Positions 1-7,344 of a stretch of 64,000 bases of DNA are shown in pieces. This DNA comes from Sporosarcina luteola (GTDB lineage: Bacteria > Bacillota > Bacilli > Bacillales_A > Planococcaceae): assembly GCF_007991495.1 (NCBI RefSeq), contig NZ_BJYL01000017.1, positions 47,881-111,880 on the forward strand, in the 5' to 3' direction. Within the stretch, counting starts at the first letter, position 1. The number at the start of each line of letters is the position of its first letter. The notes beneath the pieces are model-generated. The model was given only the letters and a program-made list of their open reading frames with translations, was not told the origin of the DNA and did no database searches. A program made the position numbers and the translations under genes.

Positions 1-95
1 TGGACGCGCGACGTGCCTCTTTGGACGTGCTACATAACGCTTTGGACGCGTGATGTGCCTCTTTGGACGTGCTGCATAACGCTTTGGACGCGTGT
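1..95. repeat. 21-bp tandem array 1 (TGGACG core, alternating units)
   Basis: The core TGGACG recurs at 1, 22, 43, 64 and 85, an exact 21-bp period. Two unit types alternate: one continues GCGTGATGTGCCTC, the other GTGCTGCATAACGC, so the true repeat may be 42 bp. The array is cut by the window edge and may be longer. It lies about 18 bp beyond the nrdB terminator on the side away from the gene. No ribosome site or coding frame is associated with it. Confidence 0.85.
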
Positions 96-112
96 AATTA
101 ATACAAAACAGT

Positions 113-147
113 AAAAGGGCTGCGATAGAATTTCTGCGCAGCCCTTT
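113..147 (-). terminator. Intrinsic terminator of the nrd operon
   Basis: On the minus strand an inverted repeat GGGCTGCG / CGCAGCCC with a 12-nt loop is followed by a short T run, 18 bp after the nrdB stop codon. Confidence 0.8.
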
Positions 148-164
148 CCATATAACGATATAAA

Positions 165-1202
165 TTACAAATCATCAAATCCGTTCAAATCACTCGTCTT
201 TACATATTGTCTCGATGTCTGCTCAAAGAAGTCAGTCTTCGTGTCATCAAAGTTGTCGACGTAGGCGCGAATCCATTTCATCGGGTTGTCCGTGAATTCA
301 GGGTAAATTTCACTTAGTCCAAGCATGCGCAACATTTTATTCGCACGATATTTCACATAGCCTGCCATTTCGTCCAAATCGATTCCTTCGATTTCCCCAA
401 GCACATAGCGGCTCCAAATGATTTCCTGTTCGACAGAGTGGCGGAATTGATTATAAATCCACTCCGTGAAATCTTCAGTATTATACTCAGGATTTTCAGC
501 AAGGGCCGCGCGAAATATGTCGCTGATCGCTTTACCGTGCTGCAATTCATCACGATTTATGTAGGAAATCATTGTCGACGTGCCGACCATTTTCTGGTGG
601 CGCGCGAGGTTATAGAAAAATGCGAAGCCGCTATAGAAGAACAGTCCTTCCAATAATGTCGTGTAGACCATCGCTTTTAACACAGTCTCAATCGTTGGAT
701 TCTCTGCAAATTCATTATAGATATCGACAATCCGCTCGTTCCTCTTCATGAGCACTTCATCAGTTCGACCCATTTCAAATGAAGCCATCTGCTTGTCGAG
801 CGTCGTTACAGACGACAGGACATATGCATAGCTATGATTATGCTCACTTTCCTGATCGGCAATGGTCGCCATAATTGATTTCACCGAAGGATCGGTTGCG
901 AAATCTGCAATTTTCATGGCGACGACGGTTTGAGGCCCGTCCAATGTCGCGAGCAATCCGATGATCTTTAGGAAAGCTTCCTGCTCCGCTTTTGATAAGT
1001 TCGGGAATTGCTTTACGTCTTGCGTCATATCGACTTCATTCGCTGTCCAAAAAAGAGAGCGGATCTTTTGCCGCAATGTGTAGAAATGAGGATGGGCAAG
1101 ATCGTTCCAATTCAGAATGCCGCTCGCTTGCCCGCCGAAAATCGCTGTTGATTTGTTTGGTTGAGCCGGATTCAATACTTTAACGCGTGTAAGTGTTGCC
1201 AA
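165..1202 (-). CDS. nrdB: Class I ribonucleotide reductase, beta (radical) subunit
   Basis: This is the small subunit of aerobic ribonucleoside-diphosphate reductase, housing the dimetal centre and tyrosyl radical used by the alpha subunit to make deoxyribonucleotides. Family ligands are visible: the Asp in LATLDG, the E..H...Y pattern in ESEHNHSY (second ligand pair and radical tyrosine), the Glu in LLEGLFFY and the E..H pair in RDELQHG. An ATG 24 bp upstream (1226) is open, but the AAAGGAG at 1213-1219 lies 10 nt before a TTG at 1202, so I use the TTG (345 aa). The gene overlaps the flavodoxin end by 31 bp and is last in the nrdA-flavodoxin-nrdB operon. Whether the metal is iron or manganese cannot be told from sequence. 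Confidence 0.93.
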   Translation of the reverse strand: MATLTRVKVLNPAQPNKSTAIFGGQASGILNWNDLAHPHFYTLRQKIRSLFWTANEVDMTQDVKQFPNLSKAEQEAFLKIIGLLATLDGPQTVVAMKIADFATDPSVKSIMATIADQESEHNHSYAYVLSSVTTLDKQMASFEMGRTDEVLMKRNERIVDIYNEFAENPTIETVLKAMVYTTLLEGLFFYSGFAFFYNLARHQKMVGTSTMISYINRDELQHGKAISDIFRAALAENPEYNTEDFTEWIYNQFRHSVEQEIIWSRYVLGEIEGIDLDEMAGYVKYRANKMLRMLGLSEIYPEFTDNPMKWIRAYVDNFDDTKTDFFEQTSRQYVKTSDLNGFDDL

Positions 1203-1621
1203 TGTTGAACTACTCCTTTCGTCCATTCGATGACTTTCTTTTCTTGGATGCCACGAGGGCTTTGTTCAATTTTTAAGGGTTTATATGTTGATTCGTAAAA
1301 CCGCGCCAGTTTGACGGCGGCGTGACAAAACAGCGCATCCCCGCCAAACTGGGTATCTCCTGTGCCAAAGACATAGACGTTTTTCGGCTTATAGCCGATG
1401 TCCGCAACGAAATCCTTCACCTCTTCAGGCGTCGCGCCCTTGTCCCATGTGAATGATCCGATCATCATCGCGTCAAAACGTCGCATGTCAGGGACCGGTC
1501 CAAGTCCGATCCGGTGAACTTCCACGTCCGTTCCTTCTGTGAGCAGTGTCTCCTCCACGATTTCCGCCACTTCCTCTGTATTTCCGCTCCATGATGCATA
1601 CGCAATCAGGAATGACACCAT
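1172..1621 (-). CDS. Flavodoxin within the ribonucleotide reductase operon
   Basis: This is a short-chain flavodoxin-type FMN electron carrier of about 149 aa. The phosphate-binding loop YASWSGNTEE sits near the N-terminus, and FMN-wrapping loops GSFTWDKGATP and GTGDTQFGG follow in the usual order. A GAGGAG site precedes the ATG at 1621 by 5-6 nt; an upstream in-frame GTG at 1627 lies too close to that site. The gene overlaps nrdA by 16 bp and nrdB by 31 bp, so the three are translationally coupled. By position it could reduce or activate the NrdB cofactor, the job of NrdI in class Ib systems, or feed electrons to the enzyme. The sequence has canonical flavodoxin loops rather than the shortened NrdI fold, so the NrdI-like role is inference. 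Confidence 0.88.
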   Translation of the reverse strand: MVSFLIAYASWSGNTEEVAEIVEETLLTEGTDVEVHRIGLGPVPDMRRFDAMMIGSFTWDKGATPEEVKDFVADIGYKPKNVYVFGTGDTQFGGDALFCHAAVKLARFYESTYKPLKIEQSPRGIQEKKVIEWTKGVVQHWQHLHALKY

Positions 1622-3819
1622 TCGCACTCCTCAATGTCAGATGCTGTCGATCTCGTGTAATACGTCGATTTCATACCCGATTTCCATGCCTGTATATGCA
1701 AGTTGAGGAGGACGGATGCACGGATATTATTCGGCACGTAGACGTTGAACGAAATCGCTTGGTCGATATGACGCTGCCTTGCCGCATTTTGCTTGATGGA
1801 CCAGCGCTGATCGACGATATACGCGGAGCGGCGGTACACATCGTATGTGTTATGATCGAGATCCGGTGCAATGACCGGCAGCTTATAATCTTTCTTTTCC
1901 TCATGATAGAAAGGCTTGAAAATCGGATCGATGGAAGCTGTGGATCCAGCGATGACAGACGTTGAACTGTTCGGCGCAACTGCCATCAAATAGCCATTCC
2001 GAATACCGTTTGTCGCGACATCGATACGCAGTTCACGCCATTCTTTCGAGTCATAGTTGCGGTTCTCGAAATAAGCGCCGCTTTGCCAATCCGACCCTTC
2101 GAATAAAGGATATGCCCCTTTTTCATTCGCCAATTCCATCGATGCCTTGATTGTCAGATAAGCAATTTTTTCATAGAGTCTATCCGCGAATTCAACCGCT
2201 TCATCCGACTCCCACTGGATGTTTTTCAAAGCGAGCAGATGATGCCAGCCGAACGTGCCGAGTCCGATGCCTCTGTAGCGGGCATTCGTCCGTTGCGCTT
2301 GGACGACTGGGATTTTATTCATATCTATGACATTGTCGAGCATGCGCACTTGGATCGTGATGAGCCGTTCCAATACGTCAGCGGGCACTGCTCGTCCAAG
2401 ATTTACGGACGACAAGTTGCATACGACAAAATCGCCTGGTTTTGAACGGGTCACGACGATATCACCTTCAAGAGTGACAGATTCGAACTCGGTCGGACTC
2501 TGATTTTGCGTTATTTCTGTACAAAGATTACTTGAATATACCATTCCCTCATGCTTATTCGGATTTGCCCGGTTCACTTCATCCCTGTAGAACATGAACG
2601 GCGTCCCCGTTTCGAGTTGACTGCGCATAACACGTTTCATAATTTCAATCGCTGGCACGGTCTCCCTAGTCAATTCAGGGTGGTTGACACATTCCCCATA
2701 CTTCTTGCGGAATGAACCGGAGGCTTTCGTTTCATCATAATAATCTTCCAATGAATAGCCCATTACTGTACGTACTTCATGCGGATCGAATAAATGCCAG
2801 TCGCCGCGAGCTTCAACTTGCTCCATGAAAATATCCGGCAGGCAGATGCCTGTGAAGATGTCATGCGCGCGAAGTCGGTCGTCCCCGTTGTTTAATTTCA
2901 AATCCAAAAATGTGAAAATATCCTTATGCCATACATCAAGATAAACGGCGATTGCTCCTTGACGTTGCCCAAGCTGATCGACGCTGACGGCCGTATTGTT
3001 CAACTGTTTGATCCAAGGCAGAACGCCGCTTGAAGCTCCTTTGAAGCCTCTTATCGAAGAACCGCGTGAACGGACCTTGCCCATATAAACGCCGATGCCC
3101 CCGCCATATTTTGATAGATTGGCAATATCGGTATTACTGTCGTAAATTCCTTGGAGCGAATCGTCGACCGTATCGATGAAGCAGCTCGACAGCTGACCAT
3201 GCGGCTTGCCTGCGTTCGCTAATGTTGGCGTCGCAACAGTCATATACAGATTGCTCAGCGCCCAATATGACTCCGCAATTTTTTCCAGACGGTTCTCTGT
3301 TTCATGTTGCATGAGTGTCATCGCGATGATGAGCCAGCGTTCTTGTGGGAGTTCGACTGGTTGTTTATTGAAATCGACTGCGTTGTACCGGTCCACGAGT
3401 GTTTTCAATCCAATATATGTAAATAACTTATCCCGTTCAGGCACTAGGATTTCACCGAGCTTGTCCAATTCTGCACGTGTATATTTTTCAGTCAGGGCAG
3501 GTGTATAAAGGCCTTTCTTGACGAGCCGTTCTACATTGTCGGCAAAATCCGTATAGACGTTGGCGCCTCGCATGCTTTCCTGGCGGGAATAGACTTCCTG
3601 CAAATAAATCCGTGCAGCGACAAATGTCCAATAAGCGGATGCTTCGTCGATATTGCTCAGCGCCTCTAAGATCATCGCTTTCGACCAGTCGGATTTCGTT
3701 CCTCCCGGATGCCGCTCCTTCCAACGCTCGCTCGCTGTTAGAAGCGGTTGAAGTTTATCGGCCCCAAATTCAGCATGCAGCTCGTCCATAATGTCTTTTC
3801 TCTCAGTAATGATTGTCAT
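1606..3819 (-). CDS. nrdA: Class I ribonucleotide reductase, alpha (catalytic) subunit
   Basis: This is the large subunit of ribonucleoside-diphosphate reductase, which reduces NDPs to dNDPs. Visible motifs are the substrate-site cysteine in GQLSSCF, the thiyl-radical region SSNLCTEI, the PNSSTSVIAGST loop, the tandem radical-transfer tyrosines in STYYTRS and a C-terminal redox pair CEWC. No N-terminal ATP-cone is apparent, so overall dATP inhibition of the E. coli NrdA kind is not expected. The open frame begins with an ATG at 3828 fused to the AAAGGAG, but the ATG at 3819 has 9 nt spacing and is chosen (737 aa). The gene is preceded by a terminator hairpin and a cobalamin riboswitch. Confidence 0.93.
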   Translation of the reverse strand: MTIITERKDIMDELHAEFGADKLQPLLTASERWKERHPGGTKSDWSKAMILEALSNIDEASAYWTFVAARIYLQEVYSRQESMRGANVYTDFADNVERLVKKGLYTPALTEKYTRAELDKLGEILVPERDKLFTYIGLKTLVDRYNAVDFNKQPVELPQERWLIIAMTLMQHETENRLEKIAESYWALSNLYMTVATPTLANAGKPHGQLSSCFIDTVDDSLQGIYDSNTDIANLSKYGGGIGVYMGKVRSRGSSIRGFKGASSGVLPWIKQLNNTAVSVDQLGQRQGAIAVYLDVWHKDIFTFLDLKLNNGDDRLRAHDIFTGICLPDIFMEQVEARGDWHLFDPHEVRTVMGYSLEDYYDETKASGSFRKKYGECVNHPELTRETVPAIEIMKRVMRSQLETGTPFMFYRDEVNRANPNKHEGMVYSSNLCTEITQNQSPTEFESVTLEGDIVVTRSKPGDFVVCNLSSVNLGRAVPADVLERLITIQVRMLDNVIDMNKIPVVQAQRTNARYRGIGLGTFGWHHLLALKNIQWESDEAVEFADRLYEKIAYLTIKASMELANEKGAYPLFEGSDWQSGAYFENRNYDSKEWRELRIDVATNGIRNGYLMAVAPNSSTSVIAGSTASIDPIFKPFYHEEKKDYKLPVIAPDLDHNTYDVYRRSAYIVDQRWSIKQNAARQRHIDQAISFNVYVPNNIRASVLLNLHIQAWKSGMKSTYYTRSTASDIEECEWCHS

Positions 3820-3850
3820 TCGATCCATCTCCTTTGGTTAGCTTCGCAAT

Positions 3851-3891
3851 GAAAAAAGCGATGATTCCACCTGTTCGGTAGAGTCATCGCT
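3851..3891 (-). terminator. Terminator of the riboswitch expression platform upstream of nrdA
   Basis: On the minus strand a perfect 8-bp stem AGCGATGA / TCATCGCT encloses a small inner hairpin and is followed by TTTTTT. It ends about 32 bp before the nrdA start and lies downstream of the cobalamin aptamer in the same transcript. It therefore fits the OFF structure of a transcription-terminating riboswitch rather than the end of a gene. Confidence 0.8.
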
Positions 3892-3994
3892 CATGGATTT
3901 TGATTAGGAAACAAATCGGGTTCTGGAATCAATGATGAAAGCAAAAAACCCGCTCGCCTCCACCTCTCAACCCCCGAAGAAAGTGTCGCTTGAC

Positions 3995-4150
3995 GATGGA
4001 CGGCAGGTCTACTGGCTAACGCTTCCTCCTTCCATCTCCCCTTCCCGCGGCTCTATGCTGCAGTGGATTTTGAGACGGTCGTCTGCGTTTACAGTTGCGG
4101 GGACAGCTCCGATTTGCGGATTCCCTTTTAAACCGATAACGGTACCATTC
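3995..4150 (-). promoter_or_regulatory. Cobalamin (B12) riboswitch controlling the nrd operon
   Basis: Read on the minus strand, the leader has the ordered conserved blocks of the cobalamin aptamer: GGTTTAAAAGGGAA near 4121-4134, CAAATCGGAGCTG, then CTGTCCCCGCAACTGTA at 4090-4106, CCACTG, GGGAAGG, and the 3' B12 box AGCCAGTAGACCTGCC at 4002-4017. A terminator hairpin follows before nrdA. Cobalamin riboswitches of this type usually turn expression off when the coenzyme is plentiful. Repression of a B12-independent class I reductase implies that a B12-dependent class II enzyme (NrdJ) is encoded elsewhere. Confidence 0.93.
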
Positions 4151-4159
4151 CATCGTTCA

Positions 4160-4208
4160 ATACTATATATAGTGTCTTATGTACATCTATTACCCTAACA
4201 TGTTGTGG
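4160..4208 (-). promoter_or_regulatory. NrdR-type box (plus a weaker second box) at the nrd promoter
   Basis: The minus strand at 4160-4175 reads ACACTATATATAGTAT, matching the NrdR consensus acaCwAtATaTwGtgt. A weaker palindromic site CCACAACATGTTAGGG lies at 4193-4208, with centres 33 bp apart, close to the about three-turn spacing known for paired NrdR boxes. The boxes sit just upstream of the riboswitch leader, where the promoter must be. I could not assign -35/-10 elements with confidence. Confidence 0.7.
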
Positions 4209-4252
4209 TTTAATCGTAAATAGGTAGAAAGTATTTTATAAGATTTCGTCAA

Positions 4253-4290
4253 AATAAGAGCCGTGCAATCAATGCATGACTCTTACACCT
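4253..4290 (-). terminator. Probable terminator of the erythromycin-esterase-like gene
   Basis: On the minus strand TAAGAG...CTCTTA arms with an inner ATGCA/TGCA pairing enclose the stop region and are followed by TTTT. The stem contains mismatches, so strength is uncertain. Confidence 0.55.
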
Positions 4291-5539
4291 TAATTGGTGC
4301 TAGTGTCGAGGTTTGGTCCACAAAAACAAATCCATCATATCTACTGCCTACCCTTGACGGTACATAGTTTCCGTACGCCTCGAACTCAGGATTATAGACG
4401 ACCCCAATCGCGCGGTGGCCGATCCATTCGTTGAATAAAAGCCGGTTTGCTTCCGTAAACAAAATGACTTGATCCTCCGCTTTTGCCGCATGCATCTGCC
4501 CTTCCCATGAGTTGAATTTGGCGGGTGGCACATTCATCTTTTGAAAAGGTTCTCCCCAGCTTTCTCCAGCAATGACGGTTCCTTCGTATGTGCCGAAGCC
4601 GATAGCAAATGTATCCTCTCTTCCATACTTCTCCCGGATGAGCTGGCCGACGTTGATCATTTTATGATCTGCCATCGATGTTTCCGATGCATCGCCGACG
4701 TGGGTATTATGCTCCCAAACAATGATTTTTGCATCTTCGCCATGATAATTTAATAATTCACTGATTGCCTCGACCATATGCATGTCGCGTATATTCCAAG
4801 AGATGGCGTCATCTTGCATCATCGCACGATAATAGGACTCGGCGTTTTTTGCGACTAATGCATTCATCGTCACGTTCAAATCTTTTTCCTGTTCATTCGA
4901 GTAAAGATCTTCGTGGCTACGGATTGTTGTCAATAAACTGGAGACCTCACTTATACACTCGTCCGTGAAATGTGCAGTCGACAGCGCATAATGCTCCGGC
5001 ATACGGTTATACGGCTCAAAACAGGAAAATGCCTTTTTCGCCAACTCCAGATCTGTCTGAAACTGGGGATTCTCCCGAAGAAACCTTAGCAGTTCATCGA
5101 TCGATTCATACAGGCTGTACATATCAATACCATAGAAGCCTGTTTTAGTAGCTGCCTCTTTCCCTTCATTTTCAATTTTCAACCATTCGACAAATTCCGC
5201 TATTTCTTCATTCGCCCACATCCACGTCGGCCAGCGGTTGAAGGATTGCGACAGTACTTGATGGGCGGATTTTCTCTCTTCATCAAAACCTTTTACGTAG
5301 CGGTTAACCCCCTGGGCGGACGGCCAATCGCCTTCTACCGCTATGACACTGAATCCTTTCTCCTGAATAAGCCGTTTCGATAATGCTGCGCGTACTTTAT
5401 AAAACTCCGATGTTCCATGCGTCGCTTCACCAAGAAGAACAATCCGGGCGTCACCAATTGCGTCCAAAATTGTATCGAATGCTTGATCATTCAACGGGAA
5501 AGCGTGCTCCTGTATTGCGGAAACTAATCTTTTCGACAA
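4283..5539 (-). CDS. Erythromycin esterase family protein
   Basis: This is a member of the erythromycin esterase (EreA/EreB-like) superfamily, hydrolases that can open macrolide lactone rings; many chromosomal members have no proven substrate. The catalytic pattern is present: LLGEATHGTSEF near residues 35-45 (conserved Glu and His), VEGDW about 30 residues later (Glu), and WEHNTHVGD in the second half (His). I choose the TTG at 5539 because AAGGAGG lies 8 nt upstream; the longer frame from 5572 has no such site (418 aa used). No resistance-island context is seen: it is a lone gene between a repeat array and the nrd leader, so macrolide resistance should not be assumed. Confidence 0.85.
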   Translation of the reverse strand: MSKRLVSAIQEHAFPLNDQAFDTILDAIGDARIVLLGEATHGTSEFYKVRAALSKRLIQEKGFSVIAVEGDWPSAQGVNRYVKGFDEERKSAHQVLSQSFNRWPTWMWANEEIAEFVEWLKIENEGKEAATKTGFYGIDMYSLYESIDELLRFLRENPQFQTDLELAKKAFSCFEPYNRMPEHYALSTAHFTDECISEVSSLLTTIRSHEDLYSNEQEKDLNVTMNALVAKNAESYYRAMMQDDAISWNIRDMHMVEAISELLNYHGEDAKIIVWEHNTHVGDASETSMADHKMINVGQLIREKYGREDTFAIGFGTYEGTVIAGESWGEPFQKMNVPPAKFNSWEGQMHAAKAEDQVILFTEANRLLFNEWIGHRAIGVVYNPEFEAYGNYVPSRVGSRYDGFVFVDQTSTLAPIKV

Positions 5540-5645
5540 ATCAAACCCCTCCTTCATCTTTAGGATACCCATGGGGCCTGGGTGGAAACCGAGGCGACGC
5601 GAATCAAATCTATTTGCATATGGATTCTTGCACGGAAGATCCAGT

Positions 5646-5745
5646 TACCACCGATGCTTGGGTCTTTACCACCGTTGCTCGGGCCTTTACCACCGATTCG
5701 GACGTGGTTACCACCGATTTGCATAAATTAGTCACCAATTGGCCT
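5646..5745. repeat. 21-bp tandem array 2 (TACCACCG core)
   Basis: TACCACCG occurs at 5646, 5667, 5688 and 5709 with a decayed fifth unit at 5730 (AGTCACCAA), an exact 21-bp period. Spacer starts vary (ATGC, TTGC, ATTC, ATTT). The array lies about 45 bp beyond the lipoprotein terminator and before the erythromycin-esterase-like gene. Confidence 0.85.
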
Positions 5746-5792
5746 CAATACGTAGCAAAAATTGTTTAGTTCCACTCCACTACGATTCCTCA

Positions 5793-5826
5793 TAAAAAAA
5801 CAACCGCCCACAAGCGACGGTTGCTC
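5793..5826 (-). terminator. Intrinsic terminator of the lipoprotein gene
   Basis: On the minus strand CAACCG / CGGTTG arms with an 11-nt loop are followed by TTTTTTT, starting directly after the stop codon region. Confidence 0.85.
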
Positions 5827-5831
5827 TACTC

Positions 5832-6983
5832 TTATTCATCCGCAACTTCCAGCGTATCTTCCCCATCATCCGGCAAAAGCTTGAATACCCATTTCTTTTC
5901 ATTCTCGTCAAAAGAAACCTCATCAATCAACACGAAACCATTTGATAATCTTTCACCCGCAATGTCCAATGCCTTCGCGACGGCCCGCGACTCGGAAAGT
6001 TTGGCATTTGCCGGCTTATAGTCCGGCATGACTTCCACAAATTTCGCACTTCCCTGACCAGGATAAGATTCCAAAATCGGCCCGGATGCTTCCACTTTCA
6101 CACGCTGGCCGACTTTCAATTTGTCGGCTTCTGCGAATTTGTAAAACACAGCACTCTCTGTCCCGCCAGCTACAAAAATACTTCCATCACCAGCTGCCAA
6201 TATGAATCCCCCTTCTATCACAGGAGTATCCGTGTATGTTTGTTCAGGGGCAATGACAGTTGATTCCCCTGACTCCGCGACCATCCTTCCATCTTGCGTA
6301 AAGTTGATCGTGTGGCCAGCGAATATCTCCTGCAACTCCTCTTGTTGCTCCGGTTTGAGATAATCATGGGTTATTTCAATCTCGCCCGAAATGACGTCAA
6401 CGTATAGACCGAATGATCCCCGTTCCGATTCCATCTCTTTCAATGCTTCCACGACTTCCTCCTGCAATTCGTAAAGTTCCTTTTCCGTATGAGGACTTCG
6501 GAATATATAGATCGGTTCCGCTAGGATTTCACCCGCATCTACTTTCGGTTGCAGCAAATCAAGCAATTGCTGAACGCGTTCATCCGGATCCTTTAGCCCA
6601 ATCCATACGCCCGATTGGGCAGCGCCCTTCGTCTGGTTTTCGATGAAGATGACCCCTTCATTATGAATACCGCCTTCACCATAGACGCTTTCCACCGCTT
6701 GGATCGCAGCAGGTCCCTCAATTCCTTGGACTGCCATATCCTCCGCCAATTCCTTAGAAGGCTTCTCATACTCTGGACCCGGCGTTTCCAAAGTCGCCGA
6801 TTTGTCCCGCTTCGGCGTCTCTTGGACGGTTTGCTTTAATTCAGCAATGATTTCCCGCCCACTTACTTCCTTTAACGTCTTCCACCCACTATCTTCGACC
6901 GTGCCATTTATAGCAGACTCATCCGTTCCACATCCTCCTAACAATAAAGCAGCACCTAACAGTATCGATATAGTATATTTCAT
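5832..6983 (-). CDS. Lipoprotein with a DUF3221-like C-terminal domain
   Basis: This is a predicted surface lipoprotein of 383 aa. It has a Lys-containing N-terminus, a hydrophobic stretch and a lipobox LLGGC with the lipidated Cys at residue 18, so it should be anchored outside the cytoplasmic membrane. Residues around 240-320 (EGGFILAAGDGSIFVAGG, then KVGQRVKVEASG) resemble the YobA/DUF3221 OB-like domain. The N-terminal half is acidic and I do not recognise it. GGGAGG lies 8 nt before the ATG at 6983; the GTG at 6998 is part of that ribosome site and is rejected. It has its own terminator, and function is unknown. Confidence 0.8.
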   Translation of the reverse strand: MKYTISILLGAALLLGGCGTDESAINGTVEDSGWKTLKEVSGREIIAELKQTVQETPKRDKSATLETPGPEYEKPSKELAEDMAVQGIEGPAAIQAVESVYGEGGIHNEGVIFIENQTKGAAQSGVWIGLKDPDERVQQLLDLLQPKVDAGEILAEPIYIFRSPHTEKELYELQEEVVEALKEMESERGSFGLYVDVISGEIEITHDYLKPEQQEELQEIFAGHTINFTQDGRMVAESGESTVIAPEQTYTDTPVIEGGFILAAGDGSIFVAGGTESAVFYKFAEADKLKVGQRVKVEASGPILESYPGQGSAKFVEVMPDYKPANAKLSESRAVAKALDIAGERLSNGFVLIDEVSFDENEKKWVFKLLPDDGEDTLEVADE

Positions 6984-7080
6984 TCCAAAACCTCCCACTT
7001 ATGAAGTTAGACGAATGAATCGTGTTAAAGTTACGACAATTACCCATTGACACCCGGCCACCAATTTGATACATTCAACT

Positions 7081-7320
7081 ACAATATCGATGACGAAGAG
7101 AGTAATGAGTCATCACTTCTGTAGCGAGCCGGGGTTGGTGGAAGCCTGGCGGAGTGGATTCATGAAACGCACTTCGAAGATGCTTTTCTGAACGAAGTAG
7201 GAAAAGCCGGTGTCTCGCCGTTAGGAGAAAGGGGCCCCTACCCATAAATCCTGGGGCAATTTGAGTGGTACCGCGGAACAAGCTTTCGTCTCATTTATTT
7301 GAGATCGAAGGCTTTTTATT
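7081..7320 (+). promoter_or_regulatory. T-box riboswitch (tRNA-Arg sensing, specifier CGC) upstream of argS
   Basis: Stem I features are present: a GA-rich motif near 7097-7110, AGCGAGCCGGGG at about 7127, and a GAAACGC specifier loop placing an arginine codon CGC at 7168-7170. The antiterminator signature GGTACCGCGG lies at 7267-7276, complementary to tRNA acceptor NCCA, and a terminator follows at 7281-7318. The codon matches the downstream arginyl-tRNA synthetase. Uncharged tRNA-Arg is expected to stabilise the antiterminator and switch the gene on. Confidence 0.95.
7281..7318 (+). terminator. T-box terminator hairpin
   Basis: AGCTTTCG-TCTCA pairs with TGAGATCGAAGGCT (one bulge) and is followed by a T-rich tail. 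It is mutually exclusive with the GGTACCGCGG antiterminator. Confidence 0.88.
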
Positions 7321-7344
7321 TTATGTAAAAAGGGGTTTGTGTGA

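Noticed and set aside
3932..4198. Plus-strand open frame opposite the nrd leader
   Set aside because: It is antisense to the cobalamin riboswitch, whose conserved RNA blocks explain the sequence; no ribosome site precedes it.
4283..5539. Macrolide resistance gene
   Set aside because: Family membership alone does not show macrolide esterase activity, and the locus has no mobile or resistance context.
7075..7281. Minus-strand open frame upstream of argS
   Set aside because: It covers the T-box leader, which accounts for the conservation; it has no ribosome site.
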